A DNA stretch of 64,000 nucleotides from Endozoicomonas sp. 4G (GCF_023822025.1 NZ_CP082909.1:2904001-2968000); one strand, 5' to 3'. Positions 11,123 to 21,899 are shown, numbered from the stretch's first letter. Program-made: numbers and translations. The notes: generated by a model not told the origin, from the sequence alone.

Positions 11123-11808
11123 CGATTATCTACTCGCAGTTTTTCCAATGCAAAACGGGCAGCCTGTTGCTCTGCTCCTCGACGGCTGGGTCCCTGACCT
11201 TCACTGGTGATACCCAGACTTTCCAGTTCACAGGTGACAGTAAACACCTGATCATGGGCATCGCCTTCAATATTCAGAACCCGATATTTTGGCAGAGGAT
11301 TCTGACGAGCCTGCAGGAACTCCTGCAAACGGGTCTTAGGATCCTTATTCTGCTGATCGGTTACGGAGAGCCCTGCCAATCGATCAGTAAACCAGCTGCG
11401 AATACGCTCACGGCAAGTTTCCATGCCGGCGTCCAGGTAGATGGCACCAATAATCGCCTCTACCGCGTCTGCCAGAATGGATTCGCGACGGTAACCGCCA
11501 CTCTTCAACTCACCCGAACCCAGTCGCAGAGAGTCTCCCAATTGAAATTCACGGCCTATTTCAGCCAGGGTAACCCCTCGTACCATGCGGGCACGCAATC
11601 GACTGAGCTGACCTTCCCTGGCATCAGGAAAGCGCTCAAACAAAGCTTCTGCGATGACAAAGTTGACGATGGAATCCCCGAGAAATTCGAGTCGCTCATT
11701 ATTGCGGCTGCCGCAACTTCTGTGGGTCAGAGCCAGCTCAAGCTGGCTGCGATCAGAAAATGTATAGCCCAGCCGACGTTCCAGCCGGGCAAGTTCACCA
11801 GTCTTCAC
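11119..11808 (-). CDS. rnc: ribonuclease III
   Basis: Cuts double-stranded RNA, including the 30S rRNA precursor. 229 residues. Catalytic-domain signature [20 protein letters not shown] with the metal-binding acidic residues, [18 protein letters not shown] as the second acidic cluster, and a dsRNA-binding domain from about residue 155. The start is GTG at 11808, inside a four-base GTGA overlap with the upstream gene's stop. Confidence 0.97.
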   Translation of the reverse strand: MKTGELARLERRLGYTFSDRSQLELALTHRSCGSRNNERLEFLGDSIVNFVIAEALFERFPDAREGQLSRLRARMVRGVTLAEIGREFQLGDSLRLGSGELKSGGYRRESILADAVEAIIGAIYLDAGMETCRERIRSWFTDRLAGLSVTDQQNKDPKTRLQEFLQARQNPLPKYRVLNIEGDAHDQVFTVTCELESLGITSEGQGPSRRGAEQQAARFALEKLRVDNR

Positions 11809-12182
11809 TGAGATTTAGCGTTCCAGTTATGTTCAAAAGTTAATAGGAGATCAGCGTTGTGTATCAGGTGTACACGACGCTCATAATTGATTGCAATCGC
11901 TACTGGCTGACCTTTATCCCGAAGAACACTCAACTCCTCCCCGGCCAGTTGGATCCGGTTGGTCTGCAGCCCTTTATCGAGCCACTCCCTTACCTGCGGT
12001 GCACTCGCTTCACTAATATCGGGTCTGGTATCCAGAGACGTCAGCACTTTCTTGATGGCGTAATCATCCAAGTAAATGGGTACCACCTTAAGAGCCAACA
12101 TGATTATAAAACCACCAACCAGTATAGCTACCAGCCAGCCCAAAGTACTTAGTCCTTTTTGTCTGTTTTTTGCAACGCTCAT
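11805..12182 (-). CDS. DUF4845 family membrane protein
   Basis: 125 residues. One transmembrane segment (about 13-33, [20 protein letters not shown]) is followed by a small periplasmic domain. This matches the DUF4845 family, which is regularly found between lepB and rnc in Pseudomonas and relatives. Function unknown; coupling to rnc by a four-base overlap suggests co-expression with the export and RNA-processing genes. Confidence 0.88.
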   Translation of the reverse strand: MSVAKNRQKGLSTLGWLVAILVGGFIIMLALKVVPIYLDDYAIKKVLTSLDTRPDISEASAPQVREWLDKGLQTNRIQLAGEELSVLRDKGQPVAIAINYERRVHLIHNADLLLTFEHNWNAKSQ

Positions 12183-12273
12183 GTCCCCTCCACTGGGTTA
12201 TTATTGTTCGCTTTTTTAAACTCCGGCTTAACCCTGCCTACCAGCAGCAGGCAGATTCAAACCGGGAGAATAA

Positions 12274-13092
12274 TTAATCTATTGTGCCATTATTCTTGAA
12301 ACTGGGCAGCTGAGTCCACCTTGGCCAGTGCATCCAGATATAAACGGCCTTACCAACAATATTTTTCTCGGGTACGGTCCCCCAGTAACGGCTATCGTTA
12401 CTGCGATCGCGGTTGTCACCCATCATGAAATACTGTCCCTCCGGGATAATCCAGACCCCTTCAGCCCGCAGACTTCTCAGCCCCAAATCCTTGCGAATCT
12501 CAAAGTTTTTGCCATCAATGGTCTCTTCAAACAACTGGTAAGCTCCACTCGCATCGCTCAGTTGTGCGATGTACTTCTCAGGAACGGGCTTGCCATTGAT
12601 GGTGAGCTGCTTGTTTATATAGCGAATTTCATCACCCGGTATGCCGATAACACGCTTGATGAAATTAATATTCGGATTGTCAGGTTCTTTGAAAACCATC
12701 ACATCGCCACGCTGGGGCTCATTGATGGAGACAATCTTGGTACCAATGACGGGCAGGCGAAGCCCATAATCAAACTTGTTCACCAGAATGAAGTCGCCAA
12801 CCTCAAGGGTTGGGATCATGGAGCCGGAAGGAATCTGAAAGGGCTCAAAGAGAAAAGACCGCACCACCAGCACCAGGGCCAGAACCGGGAAAATCGATTT
12901 GCAGGTCTCAACAATACCGGGCTCTCTCTCCAGCTTGCCCAGAGTCTCCTGGTCCGGCTCAGAACCGGTACTGTCTTTTAAGCCTTTGATCGCCGCCTTT
13001 CTTTTGGGCAACAGAACCAGTCTGTCAAACAGCGCAACCAGACCTGTAATAAAAACCGCCAGCACCAGCAGCAGTGGAAAATTAATATCCAT
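12274..13092 (-). CDS. lepB: signal peptidase I
   Basis: Inner-membrane Ser/Lys protease that removes Sec and Tat signal peptides. 272 residues. An amino-terminal membrane segment, a basic loop and a second membrane segment near 68-84 precede the catalytic domain. The nucleophile Ser lies in QIPSGSMIPTLEVGD, the general-base Lys in NFIKRVIGIPGD, and box E is MGDNRDRSNDSR. Lies between lepA and DUF4845 as expected. Confidence 0.97.
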   Translation of the reverse strand: MDINFPLLLVLAVFITGLVALFDRLVLLPKRKAAIKGLKDSTGSEPDQETLGKLEREPGIVETCKSIFPVLALVLVVRSFLFEPFQIPSGSMIPTLEVGDFILVNKFDYGLRLPVIGTKIVSINEPQRGDVMVFKEPDNPNINFIKRVIGIPGDEIRYINKQLTINGKPVPEKYIAQLSDASGAYQLFEETIDGKNFEIRKDLGLRSLRAEGVWIIPEGQYFMMGDNRDRSNDSRYWGTVPEKNIVGKAVYIWMHWPRWTQLPSFKNNGTID

Positions 13093-13157
13093 GGTTATTT
13101 GTTCTCAGATACCTGATCTCTTTTTATCAAAATTAACGTTTCTCGCTTAAAGGTGAC

Positions 13158-14957
13158 TTATTTATCGACCTTAAGTACCGCAAGAAAAGCTTCCTGAGGA
13201 ATTTCAACCCGCCCCACCTGCTTCATCCGCTTCTTGCCGGCTTTCTGCTTCTCAAGCAGCTTCCGCTTACGAGAAGCATCACCGCCGTAACATTTTGCCG
13301 TCACGTTTTTGCGCAGTGCCTTGACAGTGGTCCGTGCACAAATCTGACCACCTACCGCAGCCTGAATAGCTACATCAAACATTTGGCGCGGGATGATCTC
13401 TTTCATCTTTTCAGCCAGTGAACGACCTCTGGAAACCGCATGATCTCTATGGGCAATCAAAGCCAAAGCATCAACTTTTTCGCCATTGATCAGGATATCC
13501 AGCTTCACCATATTGGCCGCTTCAAAACGATCAAAACTATAGTCTAAAGAAGCAAAACCGCGACTGACAGACTTCAGACGATCAAAAAAATCCAGAACCA
13601 CTTCGTTCATAGGCATATCATAGGTTATGGCTACCTGACTGCCAGTAAACTGCATATCTTTCTGAACTCCCCTGCGCTCAACACACAGCGAGATCACGTT
13701 ACCCAGGTAATCCTGAGGGACCAGGATGTTTGCCTGAACGATGGGCTCCCTGATTTCCTGAATACCGGCGGGGTCTGGCAGCTTCGATGGGTTATCCACC
13801 TCAACCAGGTCACCGTTTTTCAGCTCAACTTCGTAGATAACTGTCGGCGCAGTGGTAATCAGATCCAGATTGTATTCACGTTCGAGACGCTCCTGAATGA
13901 TTTCCATGTGCAGCATACCGAGGAAGCCACAACGGAAACCAAAACCCAGGGCATCACTGCTTTCCGGCTCGTAGAACAGGGAGGCATCGTTAAGGCTCAG
14001 TTTTTCCAGAGCTTCACGAAAGGACTCAAAGTCGTCCGAGCTGACCGGGAAAAGACCCGCATAAACCTGGGGTTTGACCTTCTGGAAGCCTGGTAGTTCC
14101 GGAACATCCGGTGTTTTTGCCAGCGTCAGGGTATCTCCGACAGGAGCGCCATGTATGTCCTTGATACCGGCAATAACGTAGCCCACCTCTCCCGCTTTCA
14201 GTGCTCCGGTAGCCTCCATTTTTGGTGAGAAGATACCGATATTATCTACGCCGTGGGTCTGGCCGGTGGATTTGACAAGCACCTTGTCGCCTTTCTTCAA
14301 AGTGCCGTTCTTAACACGCACCAGTGAGACAATGCCCAGATAATTATCAAACCAGGAATCAATAATCAGAGCCTGCAATTCACCGTTGATATCGCCTTCC
14401 GGAGCAGGGATGTTCTGAACCAGACGCTCAAGTACATCGTCAATACCCAGGCCACTCTTGGCAGAGCAGCGCACGGCGTCCAGGGCATCAATACCGATAA
14501 TTTCCTCGATCTCCTGCGCTACACGCTCAGGCTCTGCCTGAGGCAGATCCATTTTGTTGAGTACGGGCATCACTTCCAGCCCCTGCTCAATGGCGGTGTA
14601 GCAGTTCGCCACAGACTGCGCTTCCACGCCCTGGGCAGCATCCACTACCAGCAGTGCACCTTCGCAGGCAGAAAGAGAGCGTGAAACTTCATAGGAAAAG
14701 TCTACGTGGCCGGGCGTATCGATGAAGTTCAGTTGGTAGGTAATACCGTCTTTAGCGGTATAGTCCAGGGTAACGCTCTGGGCCTTGATGGTAATACCAC
14801 GTTCACGCTCAAGCTCCATGGAATCAAGAACCTGAGCTTGCATTTCACGGTCACTCAATCCTCCACAGGTCTGGATAAAGCGATCTGCCAGCGTCGACTT
14901 ACCGTGGTCGATATGGGCAATAATGGAGAAATTCCTGATATGACTTAAGTCGCTCAC
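13158..14957 (-). CDS. lepA: elongation factor 4 (LepA)
   Basis: Ribosome-dependent GTPase that acts on stalled or initiating ribosomes. GTG 14957 gives [20 protein letters not shown] and 599 residues, exactly the E. coli length. A TTG at 14999 would add 14 unconserved residues. G1 is [10 protein letters not shown]3 DTPGHVDF and G4 NKMD. The LepA-specific carboxy domain ends with [20 protein letters not shown]. Same order (degP-lepA-lepB) as in Pseudomonas. Confidence 0.97.
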   Translation of the reverse strand: MSDLSHIRNFSIIAHIDHGKSTLADRFIQTCGGLSDREMQAQVLDSMELERERGITIKAQSVTLDYTAKDGITYQLNFIDTPGHVDFSYEVSRSLSACEGALLVVDAAQGVEAQSVANCYTAIEQGLEVMPVLNKMDLPQAEPERVAQEIEEIIGIDALDAVRCSAKSGLGIDDVLERLVQNIPAPEGDINGELQALIIDSWFDNYLGIVSLVRVKNGTLKKGDKVLVKSTGQTHGVDNIGIFSPKMEATGALKAGEVGYVIAGIKDIHGAPVGDTLTLAKTPDVPELPGFQKVKPQVYAGLFPVSSDDFESFREALEKLSLNDASLFYEPESSDALGFGFRCGFLGMLHMEIIQERLEREYNLDLITTAPTVIYEVELKNGDLVEVDNPSKLPDPAGIQEIREPIVQANILVPQDYLGNVISLCVERRGVQKDMQFTGSQVAITYDMPMNEVVLDFFDRLKSVSRGFASLDYSFDRFEAANMVKLDILINGEKVDALALIAHRDHAVSRGRSLAEKMKEIIPRQMFDVAIQAAVGGQICARTTVKALRKNVTAKCYGGDASRKRKLLEKQKAGKKRMKQVGRVEIPQEAFLAVLKVDK

Positions 14958-15135
14958 GATTGCATCACTACAAAAAATTTGTCCCCGCTCAGAGTTCAAT
15001 CTCTTTCACGAGGACAGTTGTTCAGCTTGCAGGGTCTTCGCGAACCTGAAACAAAGCCGCGAAGCTGCTGTATATTCAGGCGGATTCTACAGCATCTGAA
15101 GATACAGATCACCCCTGAAGACTTGAAAGCTGATA

Positions 15136-16557
15136 TCAGTCAGTCAGCCGGAAGGTAATAAAGGCGGATTGCCCACCACGAACCACTCTCATGGAAACCG
15201 AGCGATCCTCGGGAAGGTCAGCTACCACTTTGTCGAAATCCTTAACAGATTCAAGACGGATGTTGTTCAGGTTTGTGATAATGTCGCCCTGACGAAGACC
15301 AATGGATCGACCCACACCTGTCACCTCACCAGTCACCACGACGCCTTTAATCTCCTCGTCAAGACGCAACTTGTTGCGATTGTCGTCATTCAGGCCTTCA
15401 ACCTGGATGCCCAGGCGGTTCTTTTTCATATTCGGACCCAGAGGACGCTCTGAATGCGGCCCCTGCTCATCGGGCAGCTCACCCACTTCGACGCTGACGG
15501 TTTGTCTCTTGCCTTCACGAATCAGTTCCAGAGTCGCTTTGTCGCCGGGCTCGATAACACCGATAGCCATGGGTAGAGCACTGGACCTCATGATCTCGCG
15601 ACCATCGACACGGGTAATGATATCGCCGGGATGCAGCTTGACGTTGTCAGCAGGACCACCGGGGACAACCTGAGTGATCAGGGCCCCCATTGGCTTTTTA
15701 AGACCAAAGGACTCTGCCAGGTCACGATCCACCTCTTGAATAGCCACGCCGAGCCAGCCACGAGTGACGTAACCTTTTTCTTTAAGTTGTTCCACAGCCC
15801 ATTGAACATGGTCAGAAGGAATGGCGAAAGACAATCCCATGAAACCACCGGAGCGGGTAAATATCTGGGAATTGATACCAATGACTTCGCCCTTCATGTT
15901 AAACAGCGGCCCACCGGAATTACCAGGATTGATGGGCACATCTGACTGGATGAATGGAACGTAGGCATCGCTGGGCAGACTTCTGTCAAGAGCACTGACA
16001 ATACCTTTGGTGATGGAGTACTCAAAGTTAAACGGAGAACCGATAGCGGCTACCCACTGACCCGGCTTAACATCATCAGAGTCACCCATCTTGACTACAG
16101 GCAAATTGCCCTCACTCTCGATTTTAAGTAACGCCAGGTCAGAGCGTTTGTCGGCACCAATCAGCTCAGCCACTTTTTCACTGCGATCATGCAGTCTGAC
16201 AATGATTTTTTCTGCGCCTTCCACCACATGATTGTTGGTGAGAATATAACCATCCTTAGAGATGATAAATCCGGAACCCAGGGACATTGGCCGCGGCTTA
16301 CCTGAAGGAGCTTCAGGCATGGGCAAACCAAAGTAGCGACGGAATATCTCGGGCAGTTCTTCACCACCGGGACCATAAATCTGTGCACGACTCTGTTTTG
16401 GTGTCGATAGGGTACTGATATTAACGACAGCAGGGGAGGCTTCTTCAAATAATCGGGTAAAATTCGGTAACTCCCTGGCCTGAACCATTTGTACCGAAAG
16501 CAGTGAAAGACTCAGAAAATAAATAAAGTTCCTGAAGAGAAGGTTGACCCTGTTCAT
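15136..16557 (-). CDS. mucD: periplasmic serine protease/chaperone, DegP/MucD type
   Basis: Degrades or holds misfolded periplasmic proteins and restrains sigma-E activation. 473 residues. Signal peptide 1-27 (cleavage near VQA). Trypsin-like domain with His in TNNHVVEGAE, Asp in SDLALLK and Ser in NPGNSGGPLF. Two PDZ domains follow, about 265-355 and about 375-470. Sits below rseC as mucD does in Pseudomonas, 72 bases downstream, so it may also have its own promoter. Confidence 0.95.
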   Translation of the reverse strand: MNRVNLLFRNFIYFLSLSLLSVQMVQARELPNFTRLFEEASPAVVNISTLSTPKQSRAQIYGPGGEELPEIFRRYFGLPMPEAPSGKPRPMSLGSGFIISKDGYILTNNHVVEGAEKIIVRLHDRSEKVAELIGADKRSDLALLKIESEGNLPVVKMGDSDDVKPGQWVAAIGSPFNFEYSITKGIVSALDRSLPSDAYVPFIQSDVPINPGNSGGPLFNMKGEVIGINSQIFTRSGGFMGLSFAIPSDHVQWAVEQLKEKGYVTRGWLGVAIQEVDRDLAESFGLKKPMGALITQVVPGGPADNVKLHPGDIITRVDGREIMRSSALPMAIGVIEPGDKATLELIREGKRQTVSVEVGELPDEQGPHSERPLGPNMKKNRLGIQVEGLNDDNRNKLRLDEEIKGVVVTGEVTGVGRSIGLRQGDIITNLNNIRLESVKDFDKVVADLPEDRSVSMRVVRGGQSAFITFRLTD

Positions 16558-16629
16558 GAACCTGACTTCTCCTTACATCCTGTGGTTAGAAACCCAGAAT
16601 GGGCGGTTGTGGATGAATGGTTATAATGT

Positions 16630-17109
16630 TTATGCGGACCAGGACTGACTGTTTGTTATGAGTTCATGTCCGACCACTTTGCGGGGTAGTACCCTTATTA
16701 CTCTAACGCGACACATGTCGCTGGTTGACCGGCTCAGCCTGCGCACAGGAATAAACCCGACAGCAAGGCCCGCCATAGCAGACAAGGCAGTAAAAAAATC
16801 ATTCCAGCCAACAGCAGTGGCCAGCCAGAGCGATCCCATCATGCCAGACAGCGGCAATAGATAAACCAGAAGCGAGGCTCTCATCAGGGCACTTTCCGGT
16901 ATGCCTATGACGACCCGATCACTCTCTTCAATGAAGAAATCATTGGTCGCCCGGATATACGACTGTTGCTTACTGGCTCGATACTTCTCCAGCAAATTCT
17001 GGCCACACCCATTACGTGCAGTGCAGCTTGAACAGGTGCTTTTGCGAGTGGTTTCTACCCAGACAGCTCCCTGCTCAACAGCCACAACTCTACCTTCTTC
17101 CTCAATCAT
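16630..17109 (-). CDS. rseC: sigma-E factor regulatory protein RseC/MucC
   Basis: 159 residues. A short cytoplasmic region with a Cys cluster (CSSCTARNGCGQ), likely able to bind a metal or Fe-S centre, then two adjacent transmembrane helices about 80-100 and 103-125. In other gammaproteobacteria RseC has a minor role in sigma-E control or SoxR reduction. Start overlaps the rseB stop by four bases. Confidence 0.93.
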   Translation of the reverse strand: MIEEEGRVVAVEQGAVWVETTRKSTCSSCTARNGCGQNLLEKYRASKQQSYIRATNDFFIEESDRVVIGIPESALMRASLLVYLLPLSGMMGSLWLATAVGWNDFFTALSAMAGLAVGFIPVRRLSRSTSDMCRVRVIRVLPRKVVGHELITNSQSWSA

Positions 17110-18194
17110 TTATCTGCCTTCTGGCTCTGCTCCCTGGGGCGAACTGAAACGGCTATTCTCTCCGCCGCACCCAGCGGAATTTCACCCAGGACAGTGGCAT
17201 GAAAGTACTTTTCACCGTTACGAAAGACTTTGGATACTGCCGCCATGGAACCGATCTGTTCGGTAGCCTGACTCAATACCCGGGTTTCGTCCGGCTCAAC
17301 AAATACTGAAAAACTGGCCAGCCCATCAGAAAAATTTAAAATATCGACCTTCTGATTACTGACGACTGAGCTTCTCTTGCTGTGACCACGAGGTGAAAAA
17401 CCTTCGGGTATCCAGCCTGCTTCCCAGCCCCATTCGGCCTTTTCAGGGACAGATTTGCTGTTCAGTTTCACCACATTCTTATCCGCTGACTCAGGCAGCT
17501 TCCGCTTTAATCGCGCCAACTCTTTCGAGGTCAACTCTCCTGGAAACTCAAGACTGGTGAACTGCATTCTCTCAATGATCCTGCCTTCACTGTCCACCAT
17601 CACGGATTTGAGCAGCAGGCCGGTTCGGCGATCCAACCACAATTGATAGCCGTAACGGAAACGATCCGTTGGCACTACCAATAGCTGAACCGCTTCCCGT
17701 CCCGCAATCCGATCCAGAGCGGCAGGCTTCAGTTTGTAATGTTTGCCAAAATTACCGGAAGTAAAACGCCCCACCATAGGAACCAGAGACTCATGTTCAA
17801 ACCTTGCAGGTTCCTTCCCAGCGCTGGCAAAAGTAATTTTGCTGCCCTGGCGAATCATTTCTCTGGGCGATCCATCGAGGTAAATAATACTTTCCAGTTC
17901 TTCTGACTTATCACCTACTTTCTGAAGCGTATGCGTGACTGCCAGGGTTTCTAGATTAGCACCCTGTTGGTAAACAAAGTGTCCACGATAGGTAAGATTT
18001 TGAGTGGCCTGAACCATGGTTTCCAACCATTTTTCAGGCGTGTCGGCAGGTTTGGATGACTGCCCGGCAAGCTCTTGTGACTGCCGGGCAGATTTTGATG
18101 ACGGGTCGACAGGAAAAGCGTGAGCCCCCAGTGCTGGCAATAAAACCAGTAACAATGGCAGTAAGCGCTCCCTGTTCAATCGAATTCCTTTCAT
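17106..18194 (-). CDS. rseB: sigma-E regulator RseB/MucB
   Basis: Periplasmic protein that binds RseA, protects it from DegS and senses lipoprotein or lipopolysaccharide signals. ATG 18194 (MKGIRLNRERLLPLL) gives 362 residues, a signal peptide to about residue 27, and a 4-base gap to the rseA stop. An upstream TTG at 18212 would overlap rseA and is less likely. MucB_RseB amino domain about 50-230 (LTYRGHFVYQQGANLETLAVTH), then the smaller carboxy domain. Confidence 0.93.
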   Translation of the reverse strand: MKGIRLNRERLLPLLLVLLPALGAHAFPVDPSSKSARQSQELAGQSSKPADTPEKWLETMVQATQNLTYRGHFVYQQGANLETLAVTHTLQKVGDKSEELESIIYLDGSPREMIRQGSKITFASAGKEPARFEHESLVPMVGRFTSGNFGKHYKLKPAALDRIAGREAVQLLVVPTDRFRYGYQLWLDRRTGLLLKSVMVDSEGRIIERMQFTSLEFPGELTSKELARLKRKLPESADKNVVKLNSKSVPEKAEWGWEAGWIPEGFSPRGHSKRSSVVSNQKVDILNFSDGLASFSVFVEPDETRVLSQATEQIGSMAAVSKVFRNGEKYFHATVLGEIPLGAAERIAVSVRPREQSQKADK

Positions 18195-18198
18195 AGAC

Positions 18199-18879
18199 TC
18201 ATTGTGATTCAAAAGTGGTCAAGCGTGCAAAAGGGAGAATTCCCTGTCCTGAGTTCATGGCACTCATTTCAGCGTGCTGAAGTGCGTAAGCCCTGAAACG
18301 TTCTTTGATGGCCCTGTCGGCTACGCTCTGTGCCTGAGCGAGCTGCTCCGGAGTAATAGTGTTATGCTGACGAGAACTGTATCCCGCCTGAATACCAGCA
18401 GCACCATAACCATTCTGAGCAACCTGAACAGGCTGAGACAATGTCGTCTGATCAGTTAGCGATGTCACCAGAGGCGGAGCTTCCCGAGAGGCATGGTAAC
18501 TTTCTACACCTAACAACACAGCCGCTGCAACAGAAGCAGCGACCGCCACTCGCCCGGCTTTAGACCACCAATGATCAACAACCTTCAAAACCCCATGACT
18601 GGAAACAGAGGCTCCTTCCGCAATGGAATGAGGTGCTTCAGCTTCCAACTGCTTCCGGATACCCGTCGACAGGTCGACATTCATAAATTCGTTGGTTTCG
18701 CGACGTAACGCATCACCCACCATCTGGTATCTGCGGGCTTTGCTCCGTAGGTCTTCATCGCCATCGATATTATCGAGCACTCGACGAAGTTCAAACTCCT
18801 CGGCCTCACCATCCATTGTTGCGGACAGTGACTCATGTAACCTTTCCCGGGCATGATTGTGAGATGCTTTCTCACTCAT
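18199..18879 (-). CDS. rseA: anti-sigma-E factor RseA/MucA
   Basis: Inner-membrane anti-sigma factor that holds sigma E until cut by DegS and RseP. ATG 18879 (MSEKASHNHARERLHES) has GAGGT upstream and gives 226 residues. The longer frame from TTG 18987 is unconserved. Cytoplasmic domain 1-105 with ESLSATMDGEAEEFELRRVL, one transmembrane helix about 109-127, then a periplasmic tail of about 100 residues. 152 bases separate it from rpoE. Confidence 0.92.
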   Translation of the reverse strand: MSEKASHNHARERLHESLSATMDGEAEEFELRRVLDNIDGDEDLRSKARRYQMVGDALRRETNEFMNVDLSTGIRKQLEAEAPHSIAEGASVSSHGVLKVVDHWWSKAGRVAVAASVAAAVLLGVESYHASREAPPLVTSLTDQTTLSQPVQVAQNGYGAAGIQAGYSSRQHNTITPEQLAQAQSVADRAIKERFRAYALQHAEMSAMNSGQGILPFARLTTFESQ

Positions 18880-19031
18880 AGGCATACCTCTGGTCATCCA
18901 GTCTGGCTGATACCCAGTGCGTAAAGTATCAGCGGTTTCAGTCAACTTACCAAGAGAACAGTTCCCTGGGGAAGTCATTCTCTTCAATTTATGGCTCTAA
19001 ATGGCTCATGGCTGTAATAGCCTGCTGTCTG

Positions 19032-19616
19032 TCAGCCTCGACTCAAAAGCGGTTCGACTTCCTTATCAATCGCCTCTCTGGCCCGGAAGATTCTTGATCT
19101 TACGGTACCCACAGGGCAATCCATAACATTGGCAATTTCGTCGTAACTGAGACCATCAAACTCTCTCAGCATTACAGCAGTTCGTAACTCATCGGGTAAA
19201 CGTCGGATCACATCATGAATCACCTGCTCAATCTCATCCCGGTAAAGATTACGCTCAGGGGTATCGACCACCCGCAGTGACGCGGCACTATCCAGAAAAT
19301 CGGCATCATGAACATCAATGTCAGACTCAGGGATTTTTCGCCCCTTGGAAACCAGATAGTTCTTGGCAGTATTGACGGCAATCCGATACAACCAGGTATA
19401 AAAGGAACTGTCGCCGCGAAACTTGTCTATGGCCCGGTAAGCCTTAACAAAAGCTTCCTGAGCTACATCCTGCACTTCCTGATAGTCAGAGATATAACTG
19501 CCCACCAACCCCAGCAACCGATGCTGATATTTGAGCACCAGCATATCAAAAGCCGCTTTATCACCTTTCTGTACACGCTTAACGAGCTGCTGATCCGCCT
19601 GCGGATGTTCTACCAT
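19032..19616 (-). CDS. rpoE: RNA polymerase sigma factor RpoE/AlgU
   Basis: Extracytoplasmic-function sigma factor for envelope stress. 194 residues. Region 2 contains YQEVQDVAQEAFVKAYRA and FYTWLYRIAVNTAKNYL; region 4 contains LPDELRTAVMLREFDGLSYDEIA and the recognition helix before GTVRSRIFRARE. First gene of the rpoE-rseABC-mucD cluster, with a candidate autoregulated promoter at 19751-19778. Confidence 0.97.
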   Translation of the reverse strand: MVEHPQADQQLVKRVQKGDKAAFDMLVLKYQHRLLGLVGSYISDYQEVQDVAQEAFVKAYRAIDKFRGDSSFYTWLYRIAVNTAKNYLVSKGRKIPESDIDVHDADFLDSAASLRVVDTPERNLYRDEIEQVIHDVIRRLPDELRTAVMLREFDGLSYDEIANVMDCPVGTVRSRIFRAREAIDKEVEPLLSRG

Positions 19617-19750
19617 AGGGGGGATCCCCCACTATTGCAAAAAAAACACGGGCGAGCATGTGAGGGAGGAACGGATGCTATGGCCTGCTGACCAAATTCT
19701 CCCCCCTTCCACAGAAAGATTTCTTCGCTTCTAACTCTATCTTCTTTTAT

Positions 19751-19778
19751 AGTGACCATGTTTCGGCCAAAAAGTTCC
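19751..19778 (-). promoter_or_regulatory. sigma-E type promoter of the rpoE cluster
   Basis: Minus strand reads GGAACTT (19778-19772), 16 bases, then TCACT (19755-19751). This matches the sigma-E consensus (GGAACTT, 15-16 bases, TCtgA/TCAAA) and sits about 135 bases before the rpoE start, as expected for autoregulation. Confidence 0.75.
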
Positions 19779-20255
19779 CGAACTCATTTAAAAAATCTCA
19801 CAGTATCGGCTGAAAACTGATTCGGATCATCAAAGCGTACTATAGTGCTCACTACAATTTCTATATACTAGATGACGATTTTTCAGTGTTTTATAACGCC
19901 ATACTTTGAGCCTGTTTTTATGTAATCATTAGCAAAGACAACAGTACAAACCTCTGGGAGCGTAATGACTTTCACCGTAAAGATGACTCATATTCTCCGT
20001 ACAGGCCATCGGCAACCTGTAATATAGCTTTAGATAGAAGTGAGTTTAACCATCATGGTGCCGGGTTCCAGTTTTACCTGTAAAACGACCATATCCACTC
20101 CTTACCCGGCCCCGGCACAGTTTAGCCTGAACACCTGACAACCAGTGGATAATACCCCTGCCCGTGTTCATAATATTTTTCAGACCGGAGCCTGTCTGTG
20201 GCAGACTCCTGATACAGACCCCTCAGTCTGTTATTAGAAGGATCAGAGAATACAC
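19779..20255. other. divergent intergenic region between rpoE and nadB
   Basis: 477 bases, AT-rich near 19850-19930. It must hold the nadB promoter; the nadB ribosome binding site AGAAGGA lies near 20237. I see no gene and no promoter good enough to name. Confidence 0.5.
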
Positions 20256-21884
20256 ATGCATCCAACACTTGACTATGACGTAGTAATCATTGGCAGTGGC
20301 GCAGCAGGGCTGACACTGGCACTCCATCTGAACAACCAGCTGCGAATCGCCATTCTCAGCAAGGGCGAGTTAATGGCCGGCTCTTCAGCTGGCGCCCAGG
20401 GTGGTGTCGCAGCGGTTCTGGACACACAGCAGGACAGCCTGGACAAACACATACAAGATACACTCGCGGCGGGTGCGGGACTCTGCCGGGAGTCTACTGT
20501 CAGACATGTTGTAGAACAGGGTAATGCCAGCATTCAGTGGCTGATTGACCAGGGTGTTCCCTTTACCCTTGAACAGGAAAACAAAAAGAATTTTGACTTT
20601 CACCTGACTCGGGAAGGCGGCCATAGCGCCAGAAGAATCATTCATGCCGCCGATGCGACCGGCAGGGCCATTTCAGAAACCCTGATCGCCAAAGCCAGAA
20701 AGCAGACCAACATTGACCTTTATGAACATCATCTGGCCATCGATGTCGTTTCTACCAACAAACTGGGACTGGATGAACAAAGATGCGTGGGCGTCTATGT
20801 ACTAGATATCCTTTCAGACCAGGTAAAACTGTTCCGTGGACGTGCACAGGCTATTGCCAGCGGCGGTGCCAGCAAAGCCTATCTTTTTACCAGCAATAGC
20901 GATGGTGCCAGCGGAGATGGTATTGCCATGGCCTGGCGAGCAGGCTGTCGGGTTGCCAATCTGGAGTTCAACCAATTCCATCCTACCTGCCTGTTCCATC
21001 CCAAGGCCAAGTCTTTCCTGATATCAGAAGCAGTCCGGGGAGAAGGTGGTTTGCTGGTGCGCTCTGACGGCACCCGTTTCATGGACGACTACGACCACCG
21101 TGGTGAACTCGCCCCCCGGGATATTGTTGCCAGGGCCATAGATCATGAAATGAAGAAGCTGGGAGCAGACTGCCTGTTTCTGGATATCAGTCACAAGCCA
21201 CGGGACTTCATCACGTCGCACTTCCCGAATATTTATGAGCGGTGCCTGGAATACGGGATTGATATGACCCGCGAACCACTCCCTATTGTTCCGGCAGCCC
21301 ACTATACCTGCGGTGGTGTTTTGGTCAACCAGAGCGGTCAAACCGATCTCCCCGGGCTTTACGCCATCGGAGAATGCTCATTTACCGGCCTGCATGGTGC
21401 CAACCGTCTGGCCAGCAACTCACTGCTGGAATGCTTTGTCAGTGCCAGAAGCTGCGCTGAAGACATCAACCGCACCATTGCTGACCAACCACCCTGCCCT
21501 GACATTCCAGAATGGGACGACAGCCTGGTTAGCGACTCTGATGAAAATGTTGTCATCTCACACAACTGGGATGAACTCAGACGCTTCATGTGGGACTACG
21601 TAGGTATTGTCAGAACCACTAAACGCCTGCTAAGAGCCAGAAACCGCTCCAAACTTCTACAGCATGAAATCCATGATTTTTACAGCAACTTCAAGGTCAG
21701 CAATGACTTGATTGAATTGAGAAACCTGTCTCAGGTGGCAGAACTGATTATCGATTGTGCCCTCTCCCGGCAGGAGTCCCGAGGGCTGCATTTCAATCTG
21801 GACTTTCCATTCACACTGGAGCACAGCAGGGAAACCATTCTGATACCGGAAAACTTTGTACCGGAAAGCGCCATCACGTTTTGA
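20256..21884 (+). CDS. nadB: L-aspartate oxidase
   Basis: FAD enzyme that oxidises L-aspartate to iminoaspartate, the first step of NAD synthesis. 542 residues (540 in E. coli). FAD-binding GSGAAGLTLALHL at about residue 12, SSAGAQGGVAAVL, the active-site region RRIIHAADATGRA, and HGANRLASNSLLE before the helical carboxy domain. Divergent from rpoE, as in Pseudomonas. In relatives ygfX, sdhE and ygfZ lie next to it; here they are 9 kb away. Confidence 0.97.
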   Translation: MHPTLDYDVVIIGSGAAGLTLALHLNNQLRIAILSKGELMAGSSAGAQGGVAAVLDTQQDSLDKHIQDTLAAGAGLCRESTVRHVVEQGNASIQWLIDQGVPFTLEQENKKNFDFHLTREGGHSARRIIHAADATGRAISETLIAKARKQTNIDLYEHHLAIDVVSTNKLGLDEQRCVGVYVLDILSDQVKLFRGRAQAIASGGASKAYLFTSNSDGASGDGIAMAWRAGCRVANLEFNQFHPTCLFHPKAKSFLISEAVRGEGGLLVRSDGTRFMDDYDHRGELAPRDIVARAIDHEMKKLGADCLFLDISHKPRDFITSHFPNIYERCLEYGIDMTREPLPIVPAAHYTCGGVLVNQSGQTDLPGLYAIGECSFTGLHGANRLASNSLLECFVSARSCAEDINRTIADQPPCPDIPEWDDSLVSDSDENVVISHNWDELRRFMWDYVGIVRTTKRLLRARNRSKLLQHEIHDFYSNFKVSNDLIELRNLSQVAELIIDCALSRQESRGLHFNLDFPFTLEHSRETILIPENFVPESAITF

Positions 21885-21899
21885 TTTGTCCAAAGTGAC

